25,204 bases of DNA from JBFMFE01 sp040752295 (GCA_040752295.1 JBFMFE010000262.1:1-25204); one strand, 5' to 3'. Shown: positions 1 to 8,000, numbered from the stretch's first letter. A program made the numbers and translations. Notes: a model not told the origin generated them from the letters alone.

Positions 1-1216
1 CGTCGGGATAGAGACTCTTTGCCTGGTCGAGGCTCATACCCGTTTTTTCCTTGAGTTTGCCGTCAATGAACGACTCGCAGCCGACGATCTGGATTTCGCG
101 CAGGTCGTCGTCGGTGATCTCGCCGGCGATCTGGTTGATGATGGAGGCGTCCATGCCTTCGGGGAGCTGAGTGTCCGGCGGCTGCTGCCGGGCGGCGGCG
201 GTTGTTGTGGTTTCGGGCTGGCGGGCGGGCTGTTGCTGCGGCTGCGGCGCCCGTTCCTCGGCGGCGCCCTCCTCGCCCCTGAAGTCCACTTCTTTAAGGT
301 CCACGCCTATTGCTTCCCCGAAGCTCGTGATGGTCTCGTCAATCACCTTGTTTATCGTTCCGCCGGACTTGTACTTGATGCGGCTCATGACCTCGCTGAC
401 GGAAGGTATGGGGCGGGTCTGGTCAATGAGGAACGGAGCGGCGTTGGGGATTACGAGGACGAATATCACCCAGATGAGGAGCAGCACGGAGATGGACGTG
501 GCGGAAGTGCGGCAGATGATGGAGACGAACAGCCCTGTGGAATACATGACGCCGATGAAGAGGAGGGAGGCGAACGTGGCGAGGGCGAAGGCGCCCCAGT
601 CCTGTGCGTTGAAGTGCAGTTTCAGGCTGACGAGGATGACAAGCGAACAGATGACGGTCCCGATCAGGAAGGGGATGACGAGGCTGACGTAACCGCCGAT
701 CCACTTGGCGAGAATGACGCGGTCCCGCGGGATGGAGTAGGACATCAGCAGTTTTAGCGTGCCCATTTCGCGTTCGCCGCTGACCGCGTTGTAGGTGAAC
801 ACGAAGGCGAGGAGACTCATCACTATGCTGACCACGAAGATGAAGTCCACGGCGGGAAACAGCGGGAAGACGGGGTTGACGTTGAGTTCGCCGGTGAATT
901 CGGGCTTGAAGAATGGCCAGATGTTGGCCTTGCGGTTCGGGTTTTTTTCGACGCCGGTGTAGAGGAGTTCGAGGTGCTCCGGCGGGCGGTCCACGCCGAC
1001 GCCGGAGAACATGAGCATGAGGTAGGAGTTCTTCTCCCTGGCGTCCTGAGAATAAGCCTCGGTGTTTTCGCGCCAGGTCGCCAGCCGCGCCTCGTAGTCC
1101 TGTTTCATGACCATCATGCTGAGGAGCATCAGGAAGATCACGATGACGAGGGACACGTGAAAGCGGAAACTGAGGAAGTTGTCGAGGAGTTCCTTTCTGA
1201 TGAGCGCGGCGATCAT
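1..1216 (-). CDS. ABC-2 type transporter permease, 3' end beyond window
   Basis: This is the membrane subunit of an ABC exporter, open at the left edge with about 405 codons visible. I translated it from the ATG at 1216, which has a GGGAGG Shine-Dalgarno upstream. It begins MIAALIRKELLDNFLSFRFH, a cytoplasmic amphipathic start followed by a first membrane helix at about residues 20-38. A large extracytoplasmic loop follows, then a helix block containing the NAVSGEREMGTLKLL stretch typical of ABC2_membrane_2 permeases (SGE plus TLK), and further helices. After the helices comes a Gln/Pro/Thr-rich low-complexity stretch and a soluble segment that runs off the window. It is a clear paralogue of the adjacent permease at 1251-2642, sharing the RKE N-terminus, NPVFxLF and SGExExxTLKL motifs. 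The two probably pair in one exporter with the upstream ATPase. The substrate cannot be inferred. Confidence 0.88.
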   Translation of the reverse strand, partial: MIAALIRKELLDNFLSFRFHVSLVIVIFLMLLSMMVMKQDYEARLATWRENTEAYSQDAREKNSYLMLMFSGVGVDRPPEHLELLYTGVEKNPNRKANIWPFFKPEFTGELNVNPVFPLFPAVDFIFVVSIVMSLLAFVFTYNAVSGEREMGTLKLLMSYSIPRDRVILAKWIGGYVSLVIPFLIGTVICSLVILVSLKLHFNAQDWGAFALATFASLLFIGVMYSTGLFVSIICRTSATSISVLLLIWVIFVLVIPNAAPFLIDQTRPIPSVSEVMSRIKYKSGGTINKVIDETITSFGEAIGVDLKEVDFRGEEGAAEERAPQPQQQPARQPETTTTAAARQQPPDTQLPEGMDASIINQIAGEITDDDLREIQIVGCESFIDGKLKEKTGMSLDQAKSLYPD

Positions 1217-1250
1217 GATTTCGCGGCAGCCTCCCGTGTTCCGCGGCGGT

Positions 1251-2642
1251 TCATTTCACGTCGTACCTCAGGAACCTGATGAACGAGACCATGAAGAACG
1301 CGACGGCGAAGACGAAGAGGAGAGCGAGGTCGAGGAGGCTGTTGGAGATACTCGAGGCGAGGTCTGAACGCGGCTGATGGAAGACGGGGAGTTTTTCGTA
1401 GTCAATGACGATGTAAAGCATGGGTATGTTCTTTGATCTGTCGTCGAGCAGGAATTTGTTCCGCGAGTCGCGGAGTTCGTACTTGTACCGTATGATTCGT
1501 TCCTTGAGTTTGTTGTAGTCGGTCACCCCGGTTCCGGCGAGGTTGACCGCCGCGTAGGTGAAGCTGGAGGAGGGGGAGAGGCGGGACAGGTTGACGGATG
1601 CGTTCACCTGTCTTGCGAGTCTTCGCAGGTAGGCGTCTTCGAGGGCGCTGGTCCGGGCTTCGATCTCTTCGCCGAGGGATTTCATTTTTTCCGCGCGTTC
1701 TTCCTCGGGCACGTTCTGGAGTTCGTCCCGCATGTCGCGCTCGATGCGTTCTTCCTCGCGGACTATCTGGTCGGCGGTCTTCAGGGGGACCATCTGGCGC
1801 GCTATGACCGGGGAGACGTTGGGGACGACGAGCACGAAGAATATCCAGGCGAAGAGCGAGAGAATCAGGGAGGTCGCGGAGCGCTGAGTCAGGGTGGAGA
1901 GGACCATTCCGAGCAGGAAAAAGACGCAGACGTACAGCGAGGAGACGGCGAGCAGCAGGGTGATGCGAATCCAGTCTTCGCCGCTGAACGAAACGTAGGG
2001 GCGGATCACGATGGAGAGCAGTCCGGCGATGAACGCGACGAAGAAGGGGATTATTATCGAGACGGAGCCGCCGAGCCATTTGCCGATCAGCACGGCGTCG
2101 CGCGGGACGGAGTTGGTGAGCATGAGTTTCAGGGTCTGGTTCTCTTTCTCGCCGGAGACGGCGTCGAACGCGAAGAGCATCGCGAGGAGGCTGAGAACGA
2201 TGTTTATCACGTACACGAAGTCCGGCGGCTGGAACAGGGTGAATACGGGGTTGGAGTACTTGCTTGCTTCGAGCTGCATCCCCTGGAGCTTTGAGGCGGG
2301 GGCGGTTGAGGACATCTGTCCCCGCTCCTCCGTGGCGAAACCGGGAATCATGAACGAGCGCGACATTTCCCTCTCGAGTCCCATCGCGAACACGCCGAGG
2401 ATGGATGGTTTGGGGTCCTGCGTGACGCCGAAGGCTTCGAACTCGAGCCGGCTGTTCATCTTGAGCAGGTCGTCGCGGTGTATCTCCGCGCCCGTCGAGT
2501 AGTCCTCGAGCCTTCGCCCGTAGTTGGTCGCCATGATCTGCATGCTTCCCACGATGAGGATGAAAAGCAGGACGATGCACACCTGGAAGCGGAAGCTGAG
2601 GAGGTTGAGCTGGATTTCCTTTCGGGCGATTCTGAGGATCAT
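1251..2642 (-). CDS. ABC-2 type transporter permease
   Basis: This 463-residue membrane subunit is the middle gene of a three-gene ABC export operon. It starts MILRIARKEIQLNLLSFRFQ. The first helix spans about 20-40. A large extracytoplasmic loop of about 100 residues follows, then helices around VYVINIVLSLLAMLFAFDA with the SGEKENQTLKL motif, then IIPFFVAFIAGLL and two more helices. A charged coiled-coil-like segment rich in Glu/Arg (roughly residues 290-345) leads to a last helix near the C-terminus. The ATG lies 16 bases after the ATPase stop, and the stop lies 34 bases before the next permease start, so the three genes are probably co-transcribed. The family is ABC-2 (PF12679-like). The exported molecule is unknown, and no peptide, antibiotic or capsule gene lies beside it to hint at one. 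Confidence 0.9.
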   Translation of the reverse strand: MILRIARKEIQLNLLSFRFQVCIVLLFILIVGSMQIMATNYGRRLEDYSTGAEIHRDDLLKMNSRLEFEAFGVTQDPKPSILGVFAMGLEREMSRSFMIPGFATEERGQMSSTAPASKLQGMQLEASKYSNPVFTLFQPPDFVYVINIVLSLLAMLFAFDAVSGEKENQTLKLMLTNSVPRDAVLIGKWLGGSVSIIIPFFVAFIAGLLSIVIRPYVSFSGEDWIRITLLLAVSSLYVCVFFLLGMVLSTLTQRSATSLILSLFAWIFFVLVVPNVSPVIARQMVPLKTADQIVREEERIERDMRDELQNVPEEERAEKMKSLGEEIEARTSALEDAYLRRLARQVNASVNLSRLSPSSSFTYAAVNLAGTGVTDYNKLKERIIRYKYELRDSRNKFLLDDRSKNIPMLYIVIDYEKLPVFHQPRSDLASSISNSLLDLALLFVFAVAFFMVSFIRFLRYDVK

Positions 2643-2658
2643 TGCCGCCGCGTACGTC

Positions 2659-3423
2659 CTATTTTTTCGCGAGTCCCGGGTCCATCCTCCCGTGCGTGAC
2701 GTCCTCTGTGATGTACTGCAGGTACAGCGCCTCGAGGTTTTCCCTTTCGAGTTCGGCGCGCGGGATGACGCGCAGAAGCTGTCCCGCGCTCATGATTCCC
2801 ACGCGGTCGGCGATCTCGCGCGCGCGGAAGATGTCGTGCGTCGTCATCAGTATCGCCTTGTCCTCGTCGCGCAGCTGCTCGAGGAGGCGGAGGAATTCCT
2901 TTCCGCCCTTCGGGTCGAGTCCCGACGTGGGTTCGTCGAGGAGGATGACCTCGGCGTTCTTCATGATCGCGATGGCGATGCCGAGCCTCTGGCGCATGCC
3001 CTTGGAGAAGCCCTTGACGCGCCGCGTGTGCGCGTCCGCAGCGAGACCGGTGCGCAGAAGAACTTCCCTGTAGTCCTTGTCGGTCTTGTCCGTGATGCCC
3101 GCTATCCTTGTGAAGAAGTCGAGGTTCTGCCTCGCGGTGAAGTTGCCGTAGAGCTGAACGTTTTCCGACACGTACGCGACGTGTTTCTTCGCGCCGAGGG
3201 GGTCCTTGTTCACGTCTATTCCGCAGATTTCGACGGCGCCGGCGGTCGGTTCCGTGAAGCCGAGGATCAGCATAAGCGTTGACGTCTTGCCGGCGCCGTT
3301 CGCTCCCAACATGCAGAACACCTCGCCGGTTTTTATCTCGAGGTTGAGGTTGTCCACCGCCAGCACGCCCGTTTCGTAGCGTTTGGAAAGACTCCGGATA
3401 CTGAGCTTCACGTCGTTGTTCAC
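2659..3423 (-). CDS. ABC transporter ATP-binding protein
   Basis: This 254-residue nucleotide-binding subunit powers the two downstream ABC-2 permeases. Walker A is GANGAGKT at residues 40-47. The signature motif is FSKGM at about 139-143, a common variant of LSGGQ. Walker B is VILLDEPTSGLDP at about 159-171, and the switch histidine is in MTTHD at about 196. The Q-loop region reads YVSENVQLY, with Ser-Glu-Asn where many relatives carry Gln. The length and the C-terminal extension after the H-loop fit the CcmA/NatA-like exporter class. It is the first gene of the operon, transcribed leftwards. No strong promoter was recognised in the spacer upstream. The substrate is not assignable from sequence. 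Confidence 0.95.
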   Translation of the reverse strand: MNNDVKLSIRSLSKRYETGVLAVDNLNLEIKTGEVFCMLGANGAGKTSTLMLILGFTEPTAGAVEICGIDVNKDPLGAKKHVAYVSENVQLYGNFTARQNLDFFTRIAGITDKTDKDYREVLLRTGLAADAHTRRVKGFSKGMRQRLGIAIAIMKNAEVILLDEPTSGLDPKGGKEFLRLLEQLRDEDKAILMTTHDIFRAREIADRVGIMSAGQLLRVIPRAELERENLEALYLQYITEDVTHGRMDPGLAKK

Positions 3424-3584
3424 GCGGCGTCACCCCATTCGGCGTTCATCATGCCGGATTGTTCACCGTCGCCGGGCAATCCGGGCGGAAACCCGCTGAA
3501 ATATACCGGGAGTGCGCGCATGTTGTCAACGCTTACGCGAAGGGTTTGAGGCGAACTCGGACCCGGCGCGCAGAGCCGACGGCG

Positions 3585-3752
3585 ATGGCGCTTCCGGAGT
3601 ACGGGGCTTTTGCGTCGGCGCTGACGTTCCTTTTCATGCCTCAGGTGCCGCTCACGCTGGGAAACGCCGTGATAGGGCAGCGGGAGACGGCGGTCGGTCT
3701 TTACGGCGAGGCGGCGGCGGGGCGGGCGGCCCCCGCGACGGTTCGCCGTGAC
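3585..3752 (+). pseudogene. Remnant of a MOT1-type molybdate/sulfate transporter
   Basis: One reading frame of the spacer between the ABC operon and the FNT channel encodes about 55 residues that look like an internal piece of the bacterial MOT1/putative sulfate transporter family. It has an aromatic, hydrophobic segment, then MPQVPLTLGNAVIG, then a YGEAAAGRAAPATVRRDL stretch. In intact family members a similar PQxPLTLGN motif and a following GERA...TPR segment sit at the end of a helix. No start-to-stop frame of family length exists here, and no other part of the transporter is recognisable on either side. The similarity ends just before the convergent FNT channel gene. I read this as a decayed fragment. 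It could also be a chance frame in GC-rich DNA, but the motif is specific. Confidence 0.55.
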
Positions 3753-3756
3753 CTCT

Positions 3757-4572
3757 TTAGTCCCGCTTCCGGTGGTATGCGAACCAGTATATGAGTGCGA
3801 CGAGGAAACTGCCGCCGATGACGTTGCCCACCGTCACCGGGAGCAGGTTGTTGAACAGGAAAGCCCGGACGGTCAGTGCGTCGTGCGCGCCGCCCGCGGC
3901 GATGCCCTTGAGGGCAAGCCCCATGGGGATGAAGTACATGTTGGCGACGCAGTGTTCGAAACCGCAGGCGACGAAGGCGGTGATGGGGAAGATGACCGCG
4001 AGGATTTTGTCGGTGACGCTCCTCGCGCTGGCGCAGAGCCAGACGGCGAGACAGACGAGCGCGTTGCACAGGATGCCTCGGGTGAGCGCGACGATGAAGG
4101 GAAGTTGCACCTTCGCCGCGGCGATTGCGAGAGCCTTCGCCCCCACGCGCCCGTCGTTCAGTTCCCAGTGCCGTGAGAGATAGATCCAGAGCACCATGGT
4201 CAGCGCTCCGATGAAGTTCCCGGCGTAGACGATGACCCAGTTCCGAAGGAGCCTGCCGGTCGTGATCCTGCGGCTTACGAGCGCCATGACGACGAGGTTG
4301 TTGCCGGTGAAAAGTTCCGCCCCCGCGACGACGACGAGGATCAGACCGAGCGAGAAGCAGAGTCCCCCGGCGAGCTGAGACAGTCCGTACTTCAGCCCGG
4401 AGTCGTGCGTCACGAGCGTGAAGAACACGGCGCCGAACGAGATGAACGCGCCCGCGAGGACGGAGAGGATGAGCGTTGAGAGGAAGTCGAGGTTCGCCTT
4501 CGCCACGCCCACGTTCTCTATCCGCTCCTCCATCTCGGCGGGCGAGTACGCGTCTATCTTGTAGTCCTGCAC
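3757..4572 (-). CDS. Formate/nitrite transporter (FNT) family channel
   Basis: This 271-residue inner-membrane pentameric channel conducts small monovalent anions such as formate, nitrite or hydrosulfide. Family marks are AELFTGNN at about 86-92 (the selectivity loop region with Thr89), NWVIVYAGNFIGA at about 111-123, RGILCNALVCLAVW at about 165-178, CGFEHCVANMYFIP at about 203-216 with the central pore His at 207, and LPVTVGNVIGG near the end. Six helices are evident. The GTG start at 4572 follows a GGAGG Shine-Dalgarno seven bases away. The sequence alone does not separate formate (FocA), nitrite (NirC) or hydrosulfide specificity, so no symbol is given. There is no formate-lyase or nitrite-reductase neighbour. 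Confidence 0.93.
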   Translation of the reverse strand: MQDYKIDAYSPAEMEERIENVGVAKANLDFLSTLILSVLAGAFISFGAVFFTLVTHDSGLKYGLSQLAGGLCFSLGLILVVVAGAELFTGNNLVVMALVSRRITTGRLLRNWVIVYAGNFIGALTMVLWIYLSRHWELNDGRVGAKALAIAAAKVQLPFIVALTRGILCNALVCLAVWLCASARSVTDKILAVIFPITAFVACGFEHCVANMYFIPMGLALKGIAAGGAHDALTVRAFLFNNLLPVTVGNVIGGSFLVALIYWFAYHRKRD

Positions 4573-4644
4573 GGTATCGCCTCCGATCGTTGTGAATTCG
4601 GATTATCCAATCTGGAAGACCGCAATAACGCCGAACCTTCGCCG

Positions 4645-5229
4645 TTATCTGGATTCGCGGTGAAGCTGCTCGATGCGCAGTTTCACGCGGTTGACCATCA
4701 TGGCGACGGGCGCGAGGTGAAGCCCCAGTTCAGCCGTGGGGAGCCGTTCCACGAGGAAGCGGAGGAAGATGTGGATGGAGCGGACGTCTTTCGCGACGTC
4801 GCCGTGAGCGAGTATGATCCTGTTGGGGTCGCCGGTCGGAAGGATCGCCCAGTAGCCGCTCATGCCGCCGCTTTTCGCGTCGTACACGTTTACGAACGGG
4901 CGGGCGACGGACATCCTGTAGGTGTACCTGACGGTGCCGCCGATGCCCATGACCTTGATCCCCGCTTCGAATTTAACGACGATTTCGTTTTCCTTTCTCG
5001 AAAGCACCTTCGAGACGTTTATTCCCGGAAGAAACCGCTGGTAGCCGTCGTAGTCGAGAAGCGTTTTCCAGGCGTTGTCTTCGGTGGAATCCACGAGGGC
5101 GGCGCTCATTATCCCTTTGACTTTCCTGTTTTCCTCGAGCAGGAGCGTGACCTGCCCGGTCTTCAGCATGGGGAGGAGTTCATCCGCGCCCTTGCGTTTC
5201 AGTTCAGCGAGTATCTTTTCGTTGTCCAT
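4645..5229 (-). CDS. SRPBCC (START-like) superfamily protein
   Basis: This 194-residue cytoplasmic protein has no signal peptide. After a charged N-terminal helix of about 40 residues it shows the START/polyketide-cyclase pattern. That pattern includes a strand, then DAWKTLLDYDGYQRFLPG-like spacing (here NAWKTLLDYDGYQRFLPGI at about 52-70), a turn into strands with KVMGIGG and VRYTYRM, a central SGYWAILP strand pair, and a long C-terminal helix. Such folds form a hydrophobic cavity that binds lipids or other small ligands. The ligand is unknown. A second, shorter SRPBCC gene lies at 7004-7477 on the other side of the MEMO-AMMECR1 gene. The ATG at 5229 is preceded by a G-rich but not classical Shine-Dalgarno, and a TATAAT -10 lies about 35 bases upstream. 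Confidence 0.75.
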   Translation of the reverse strand: MDNEKILAELKRKGADELLPMLKTGQVTLLLEENRKVKGIMSAALVDSTEDNAWKTLLDYDGYQRFLPGINVSKVLSRKENEIVVKFEAGIKVMGIGGTVRYTYRMSVARPFVNVYDAKSGGMSGYWAILPTGDPNRIILAHGDVAKDVRSIHIFLRFLVERLPTAELGLHLAPVAMMVNRVKLRIEQLHRESR

Positions 5230-5262
5230 CGCCGCGCCGCGCCCCGCGCGGGGTTTACGGTG

Positions 5263-5291
5263 ATTATATCGCAGCAGAAGCGCAGTGCGAA
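5263..5291 (-). promoter_or_regulatory. Candidate sigma-70 promoter for the SRPBCC gene
   Basis: Read on the minus strand, TTCGCA (5286-5291) is followed by 17 bases and a perfect TATAAT (5263-5268), 34 bases before the ATG at 5229. The -35 box matches four of six consensus bases. Confidence 0.55.
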
Positions 5292-5307
5292 GTCCGGAAT
5301 TGGGTTT

Positions 5308-6918
5308 CTAATCCTCTTCGCCGAAGACCTGCGCGGTGTAGACCTGGAAAGAAGCGCCTTTCTTCCAGCCGTCGGGGGGAAGTCCGGCTTTCATGGCGAG
5401 GTGTTCGAGCATGGTGTCGCGGTCCCAGCCCTGCTCGGGGGCGACCTGCGGGAGAAAGGTCGCCCCCGACGCGCCCTTTTCGAGGATAACGCCGTGTTTA
5501 CCGACGATTATGTCCTCGTACGAGGCGACCGGCTCGGGGGACGACAGGACCGAGATTTCGATGGTGATGTCTTCGAGTTCGTCGGGACGGACCGGGGTGA
5601 ACCGCGGATCGCGGGTCGCGGAGACGATGACCTGGTGGGCGGCAAGCTCGTTCAGCGGGACGTCCTGCTCGAAGTGTCCCATGCAGCCGCGGAGCCGCCC
5701 GTGTTTGTTCAGCGTGACGAACATGCCGCGCATCGCCTTGAGTCCCTCGTCGCCTGTCGGGAATTTCCTCTTCTCGCCCGTGCGGACGTAGTTTTCGAGC
5801 GACTCGCGGGCGATCAGCAGCAGTTCTTTCTTCTGCGCCTCGTTCAGTTCGCCCGCGCTGAGGTCTTCGTTTTTCATTTCCATCGTCCCCTTTGCCTTTT
5901 TCTGCGAGGTGTCGAAGAAAGCCGCGGCGAGGTATCCGACCACCCTTTCCCTGCTCTCGCCGGTGATGTCGTATGAATCGGCTGTCTTTAGTATGACGCC
6001 CCTGTCCGCTCCGAGGGCGGCGGCGGCTCTCATCACGGCTTCGGCGGCGCCGTGTCCGCACATGCGTCGTCCCGTGGCGTCGCCGGCGAGGAGTTTCCGC
6101 AGTCCGTCCGCGTCCATCTTTTCGACGTACTTCGCGGTTTCAGCGTCGAGCCTTGCGGTCTCTTCGTGTGTCCAGAAGTGCGCGAGGTCGGTGCTGGCGA
6201 CCATAAGGGCGTTTCTGCCCTTGAGTACGCGGGCGAGGGCGCTGGCGAGGATTTCGACGTTCCCGGGCGACTGCCCGCCTATCATCACGGGCACTAATTT
6301 GAACGCGCCGAGGACCCGCTGGAGGAAAGGCAGTTCGTTTTCGATGGAGTGCTCCGGGGCGCGGTCGCTGAGGAAAGGCTCCCGGTAGAAGCGGATGGAG
6401 GGATGCTGATCGATCAGCGCGCGGGCAAGCTCCGTGTCCACGGGGATCAGCCCCAGCGGTGTTTCGAAGTGTCCTTCGGCGTACACGGATATGTCGTCGA
6501 AGGGGAACCTGTGGGCGAATCCCACGACGACGACCGTTTCGAAGGCAGCGCCTTCGAGCTGTTTGAAAGCGTGGGCGGCGACGCTTCCGGAGTAGACGTA
6601 TCCCGCGTGCGGGGCGATGAGAGCGATGAGTCTGCCCTGAACGTCGTGTTTCTTCGCGCCGGCGAGGAAGCCGTCTATCATGCCCTCCAGTTCCGTCCCG
6701 CCGCCCGGGTACCAGCTTCCGGCGAAATGGGCGGGTACGATGCCGCCGCGGTCCGCTTTCTGCGGCGGGGTCGTTTCTTTCGGGTTGTCCGCGGCGGGGA
6801 GCGCCGTTTTTCCCTTCTCCTGCGAGCAGGAGGGGATCGCGGGAGCGGCGAGCAGGACGACCGCGAAAAACGGGATAAGGATGCGACGACGGCAGGTTCT
6901 CGTCATGATCGTGCTCAC
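5308..6918 (-). CDS. Exported MEMO-AMMECR1 fusion protein
   Basis: This 536-residue two-domain protein has a predicted export signal. Residues 8-30 are basic then hydrophobic (RTCRRR, then ILIPFFAVVLLAAPAIPS), ending at Cys31, so it may be a lipoprotein although the IPSC box is not classical. Residues about 60-335 are a MEMO domain: HFAGSWYP, APHAGYVYSG (His104), a GFAH segment where relatives have GPSH (His136), EHSIENELPFLQ (His190), STDLAHF and CGHGA (Cys287). These match the His/His/Cys metal ligands described for human MEMO1. Residues about 355-535 are an AMMECR1 domain with the LRGCMG hallmark at 409-414. In many prokaryotes these domains belong to the AmmeMemoRadiSam set, but no radical SAM partner is here. 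The listed start is GTG. An ATG at 6906, four codons in, has better GGGGCGTGAG spacing. Function is unknown. Confidence 0.9.
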   Translation of the reverse strand: MSTIMTRTCRRRILIPFFAVVLLAAPAIPSCSQEKGKTALPAADNPKETTPPQKADRGGIVPAHFAGSWYPGGGTELEGMIDGFLAGAKKHDVQGRLIALIAPHAGYVYSGSVAAHAFKQLEGAAFETVVVVGFAHRFPFDDISVYAEGHFETPLGLIPVDTELARALIDQHPSIRFYREPFLSDRAPEHSIENELPFLQRVLGAFKLVPVMIGGQSPGNVEILASALARVLKGRNALMVASTDLAHFWTHEETARLDAETAKYVEKMDADGLRKLLAGDATGRRMCGHGAAEAVMRAAAALGADRGVILKTADSYDITGESRERVVGYLAAAFFDTSQKKAKGTMEMKNEDLSAGELNEAQKKELLLIARESLENYVRTGEKRKFPTGDEGLKAMRGMFVTLNKHGRLRGCMGHFEQDVPLNELAAHQVIVSATRDPRFTPVRPDELEDITIEISVLSSPEPVASYEDIIVGKHGVILEKGASGATFLPQVAPEQGWDRDTMLEHLAMKAGLPPDGWKKGASFQVYTAQVFGEED

Positions 6919-6943
6919 GCCCCGCGGAGATTAGGCTTTTTTA

Positions 6944-6952
6944 ATTATACCA
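6944..6952 (-). promoter_or_regulatory. Extended -10 promoter for MEMO-AMMECR1
   Basis: On the minus strand the sequence reads TGGTATAAT, a consensus TATAAT with the extended -10 TGn. It lies about 25-37 bases before the two candidate starts. No clear -35 box was seen at 16-18 bases. Confidence 0.6.
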
Positions 6953-7003
6953 CGTTCCGCATTTCTTATGCGGCGGCAGGGTTTGCGGCCGTTCTCTCAG
7001 GGA

Positions 7004-7477
7004 TCACCATTGCTCCCAGAATTCCTGTTCCGCCTTCCGCTTGAGTCCCATGAGCATTGACTCGTTGTTTTTCCGCATGACCTGGTCGAGGAGGCGGTGT
7101 ATGATGGGCGTCATGAAGGGATGTTCGACGCGGAAATCAACGTCGAAGACCATCTCCGTGCCTTTCGGATGGGGTCGGAACGCGAGTTCGCCTTTCAGTT
7201 CCTTCATTTCGTTTCCGCTGTGGAGGCTTACGCGGCAGACGAGGCGCGAGTCGTCCCAGTTGTCGTCCTGGACCCAGACGAGGTTTCGCGTGGCGCCGAG
7301 GAGTCTGGCGATGGCGTGCCACTCGGCGCGGACGAAGCTGCCGTCCGTTGAGCGTTCTATCACGCGCACCTTCCTGAGCGCCGGGATGTAGCCGGGGTAG
7401 TCCTCGATGACGTGCGCCATTTCGTAGAGTTTCTCGAGCGGCGCGCGCGCGACGAGTGATACCTTTACCCTGCCCAT
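7004..7477 (-). CDS. SRPBCC (Coq10/START-like) family protein
   Basis: This 157-residue cytoplasmic protein starts MGRVKVSLVARAPLEKLYEM. The ATG at 7477 has AAGGGGATT about ten bases upstream. The ORF stays open further upstream, but that part overlaps the secreted-protein gene in another frame and is not real coding. The pattern is typical of the Coq10/ribosome-associated START group: a first strand, then APLEKLYEMAHVIEDYPGYIPALRKVRV, a series of strands, an FRVEHPFM strand and a long C-terminal helix ending in EFWEQW. These proteins bind hydrophobic ligands. This one may deliver or sense a lipid or quinone, but nothing in the sequence identifies the ligand. It follows the secreted-protein gene by 20 bases and is probably co-transcribed with it. 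Confidence 0.8.
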   Translation of the reverse strand: MGRVKVSLVARAPLEKLYEMAHVIEDYPGYIPALRKVRVIERSTDGSFVRAEWHAIARLLGATRNLVWVQDDNWDDSRLVCRVSLHSGNEMKELKGELAFRPHPKGTEMVFDVDFRVEHPFMTPIIHRLLDQVMRKNNESMLMGLKRKAEQEFWEQW

Positions 7478-7497
7478 CGGCGGTGAATCCCCTTGCG

Positions 7498-7959
7498 TCA
7501 GATGCCGCTCAGGCGGAGGTCTATCAGCGCCGACACGCCGACGCCCTCGACGCGGTTGAAGTCGAGCGGGTTCTCGCTGTCGCTCGGCACGAAGACCTCC
7601 ACGTCGAGGTTCTTCGCCCCGAACTTTGTTTCGACCTGCACCACGACGACGGTCTTGTCCACAAGGTCCTTCGGACCCGTCACCTGCGCCGCGCCGACGC
7701 GCGTCCCGGCGCCGAGCGCCACGATGGGCACCACCTTCGTCGCCGCGTGGGACGGCACGCCCTTGTTGAGGGTTATCGTGTTGATGAAATCGTTCAGTTG
7801 ATCGGCGAGGGCGGCGGTGAGCAGCGCAATCCCGGCGCCTTTCAGGATTTTCCCGACGAATTTGTCGCCCAGCTTCGATGAGTGAACCGGCGCGGCGAGC
7901 GCGGCGGCAAGCACAAGAACACAAACGGCGGCGGCGGCGTACAATCGCGCTTTTTTCAT
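7498..7959 (-). CDS. Conserved hypothetical secreted protein
   Basis: This 153-residue protein is numbered from the ATG at 7959, which has AGAGAGGA seven bases upstream. A TTG six codons further upstream is in frame, but it would place the Shine-Dalgarno inside the gene. The N-terminus MKKARLYAAAAVCVLVLAAA is a clear signal peptide, with likely cleavage near AAPVHSS. The mature part has a small helical region with LADQLNDFINTITLNKG and a Val-rich beta region (ATKVVPIVALGAGTRVGAAQ, then KTVVVVQVETKF), ending in GVGVSALIDLRL. I recognise the general look of an uncharacterised secreted family with LNxFINxITL and TKVVPI motifs but know no function. It is first in a two-gene unit with an SRPBCC protein and is driven by a near-perfect sigma-70 promoter, so it is probably well expressed. 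Confidence 0.8.
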   Translation of the reverse strand: MKKARLYAAAAVCVLVLAAALAAPVHSSKLGDKFVGKILKGAGIALLTAALADQLNDFINTITLNKGVPSHAATKVVPIVALGAGTRVGAAQVTGPKDLVDKTVVVVQVETKFGAKNLDVEVFVPSDSENPLDFNRVEGVGVSALIDLRLSGI

Positions 7960-8000
7960 TTCGCGTCCTCTCTTCAAAAAATATTTCCCTCCGTTTTCTG

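Noticed and set aside
4660..5976. A 438-residue open frame on the plus strand
   Set aside because: It lies opposite the SRPBCC and MEMO-AMMECR1 genes, has no family motif and is an antisense shadow of GC-rich codons. The minus-strand genes carry recognisable domains.
7478..7924. N-terminal extension of the second SRPBCC gene upstream of 7477
   Set aside because: The extension overlaps the secreted-protein gene in another frame, is Arg-rich without structure, and a good Shine-Dalgarno precedes the ATG at 7477.
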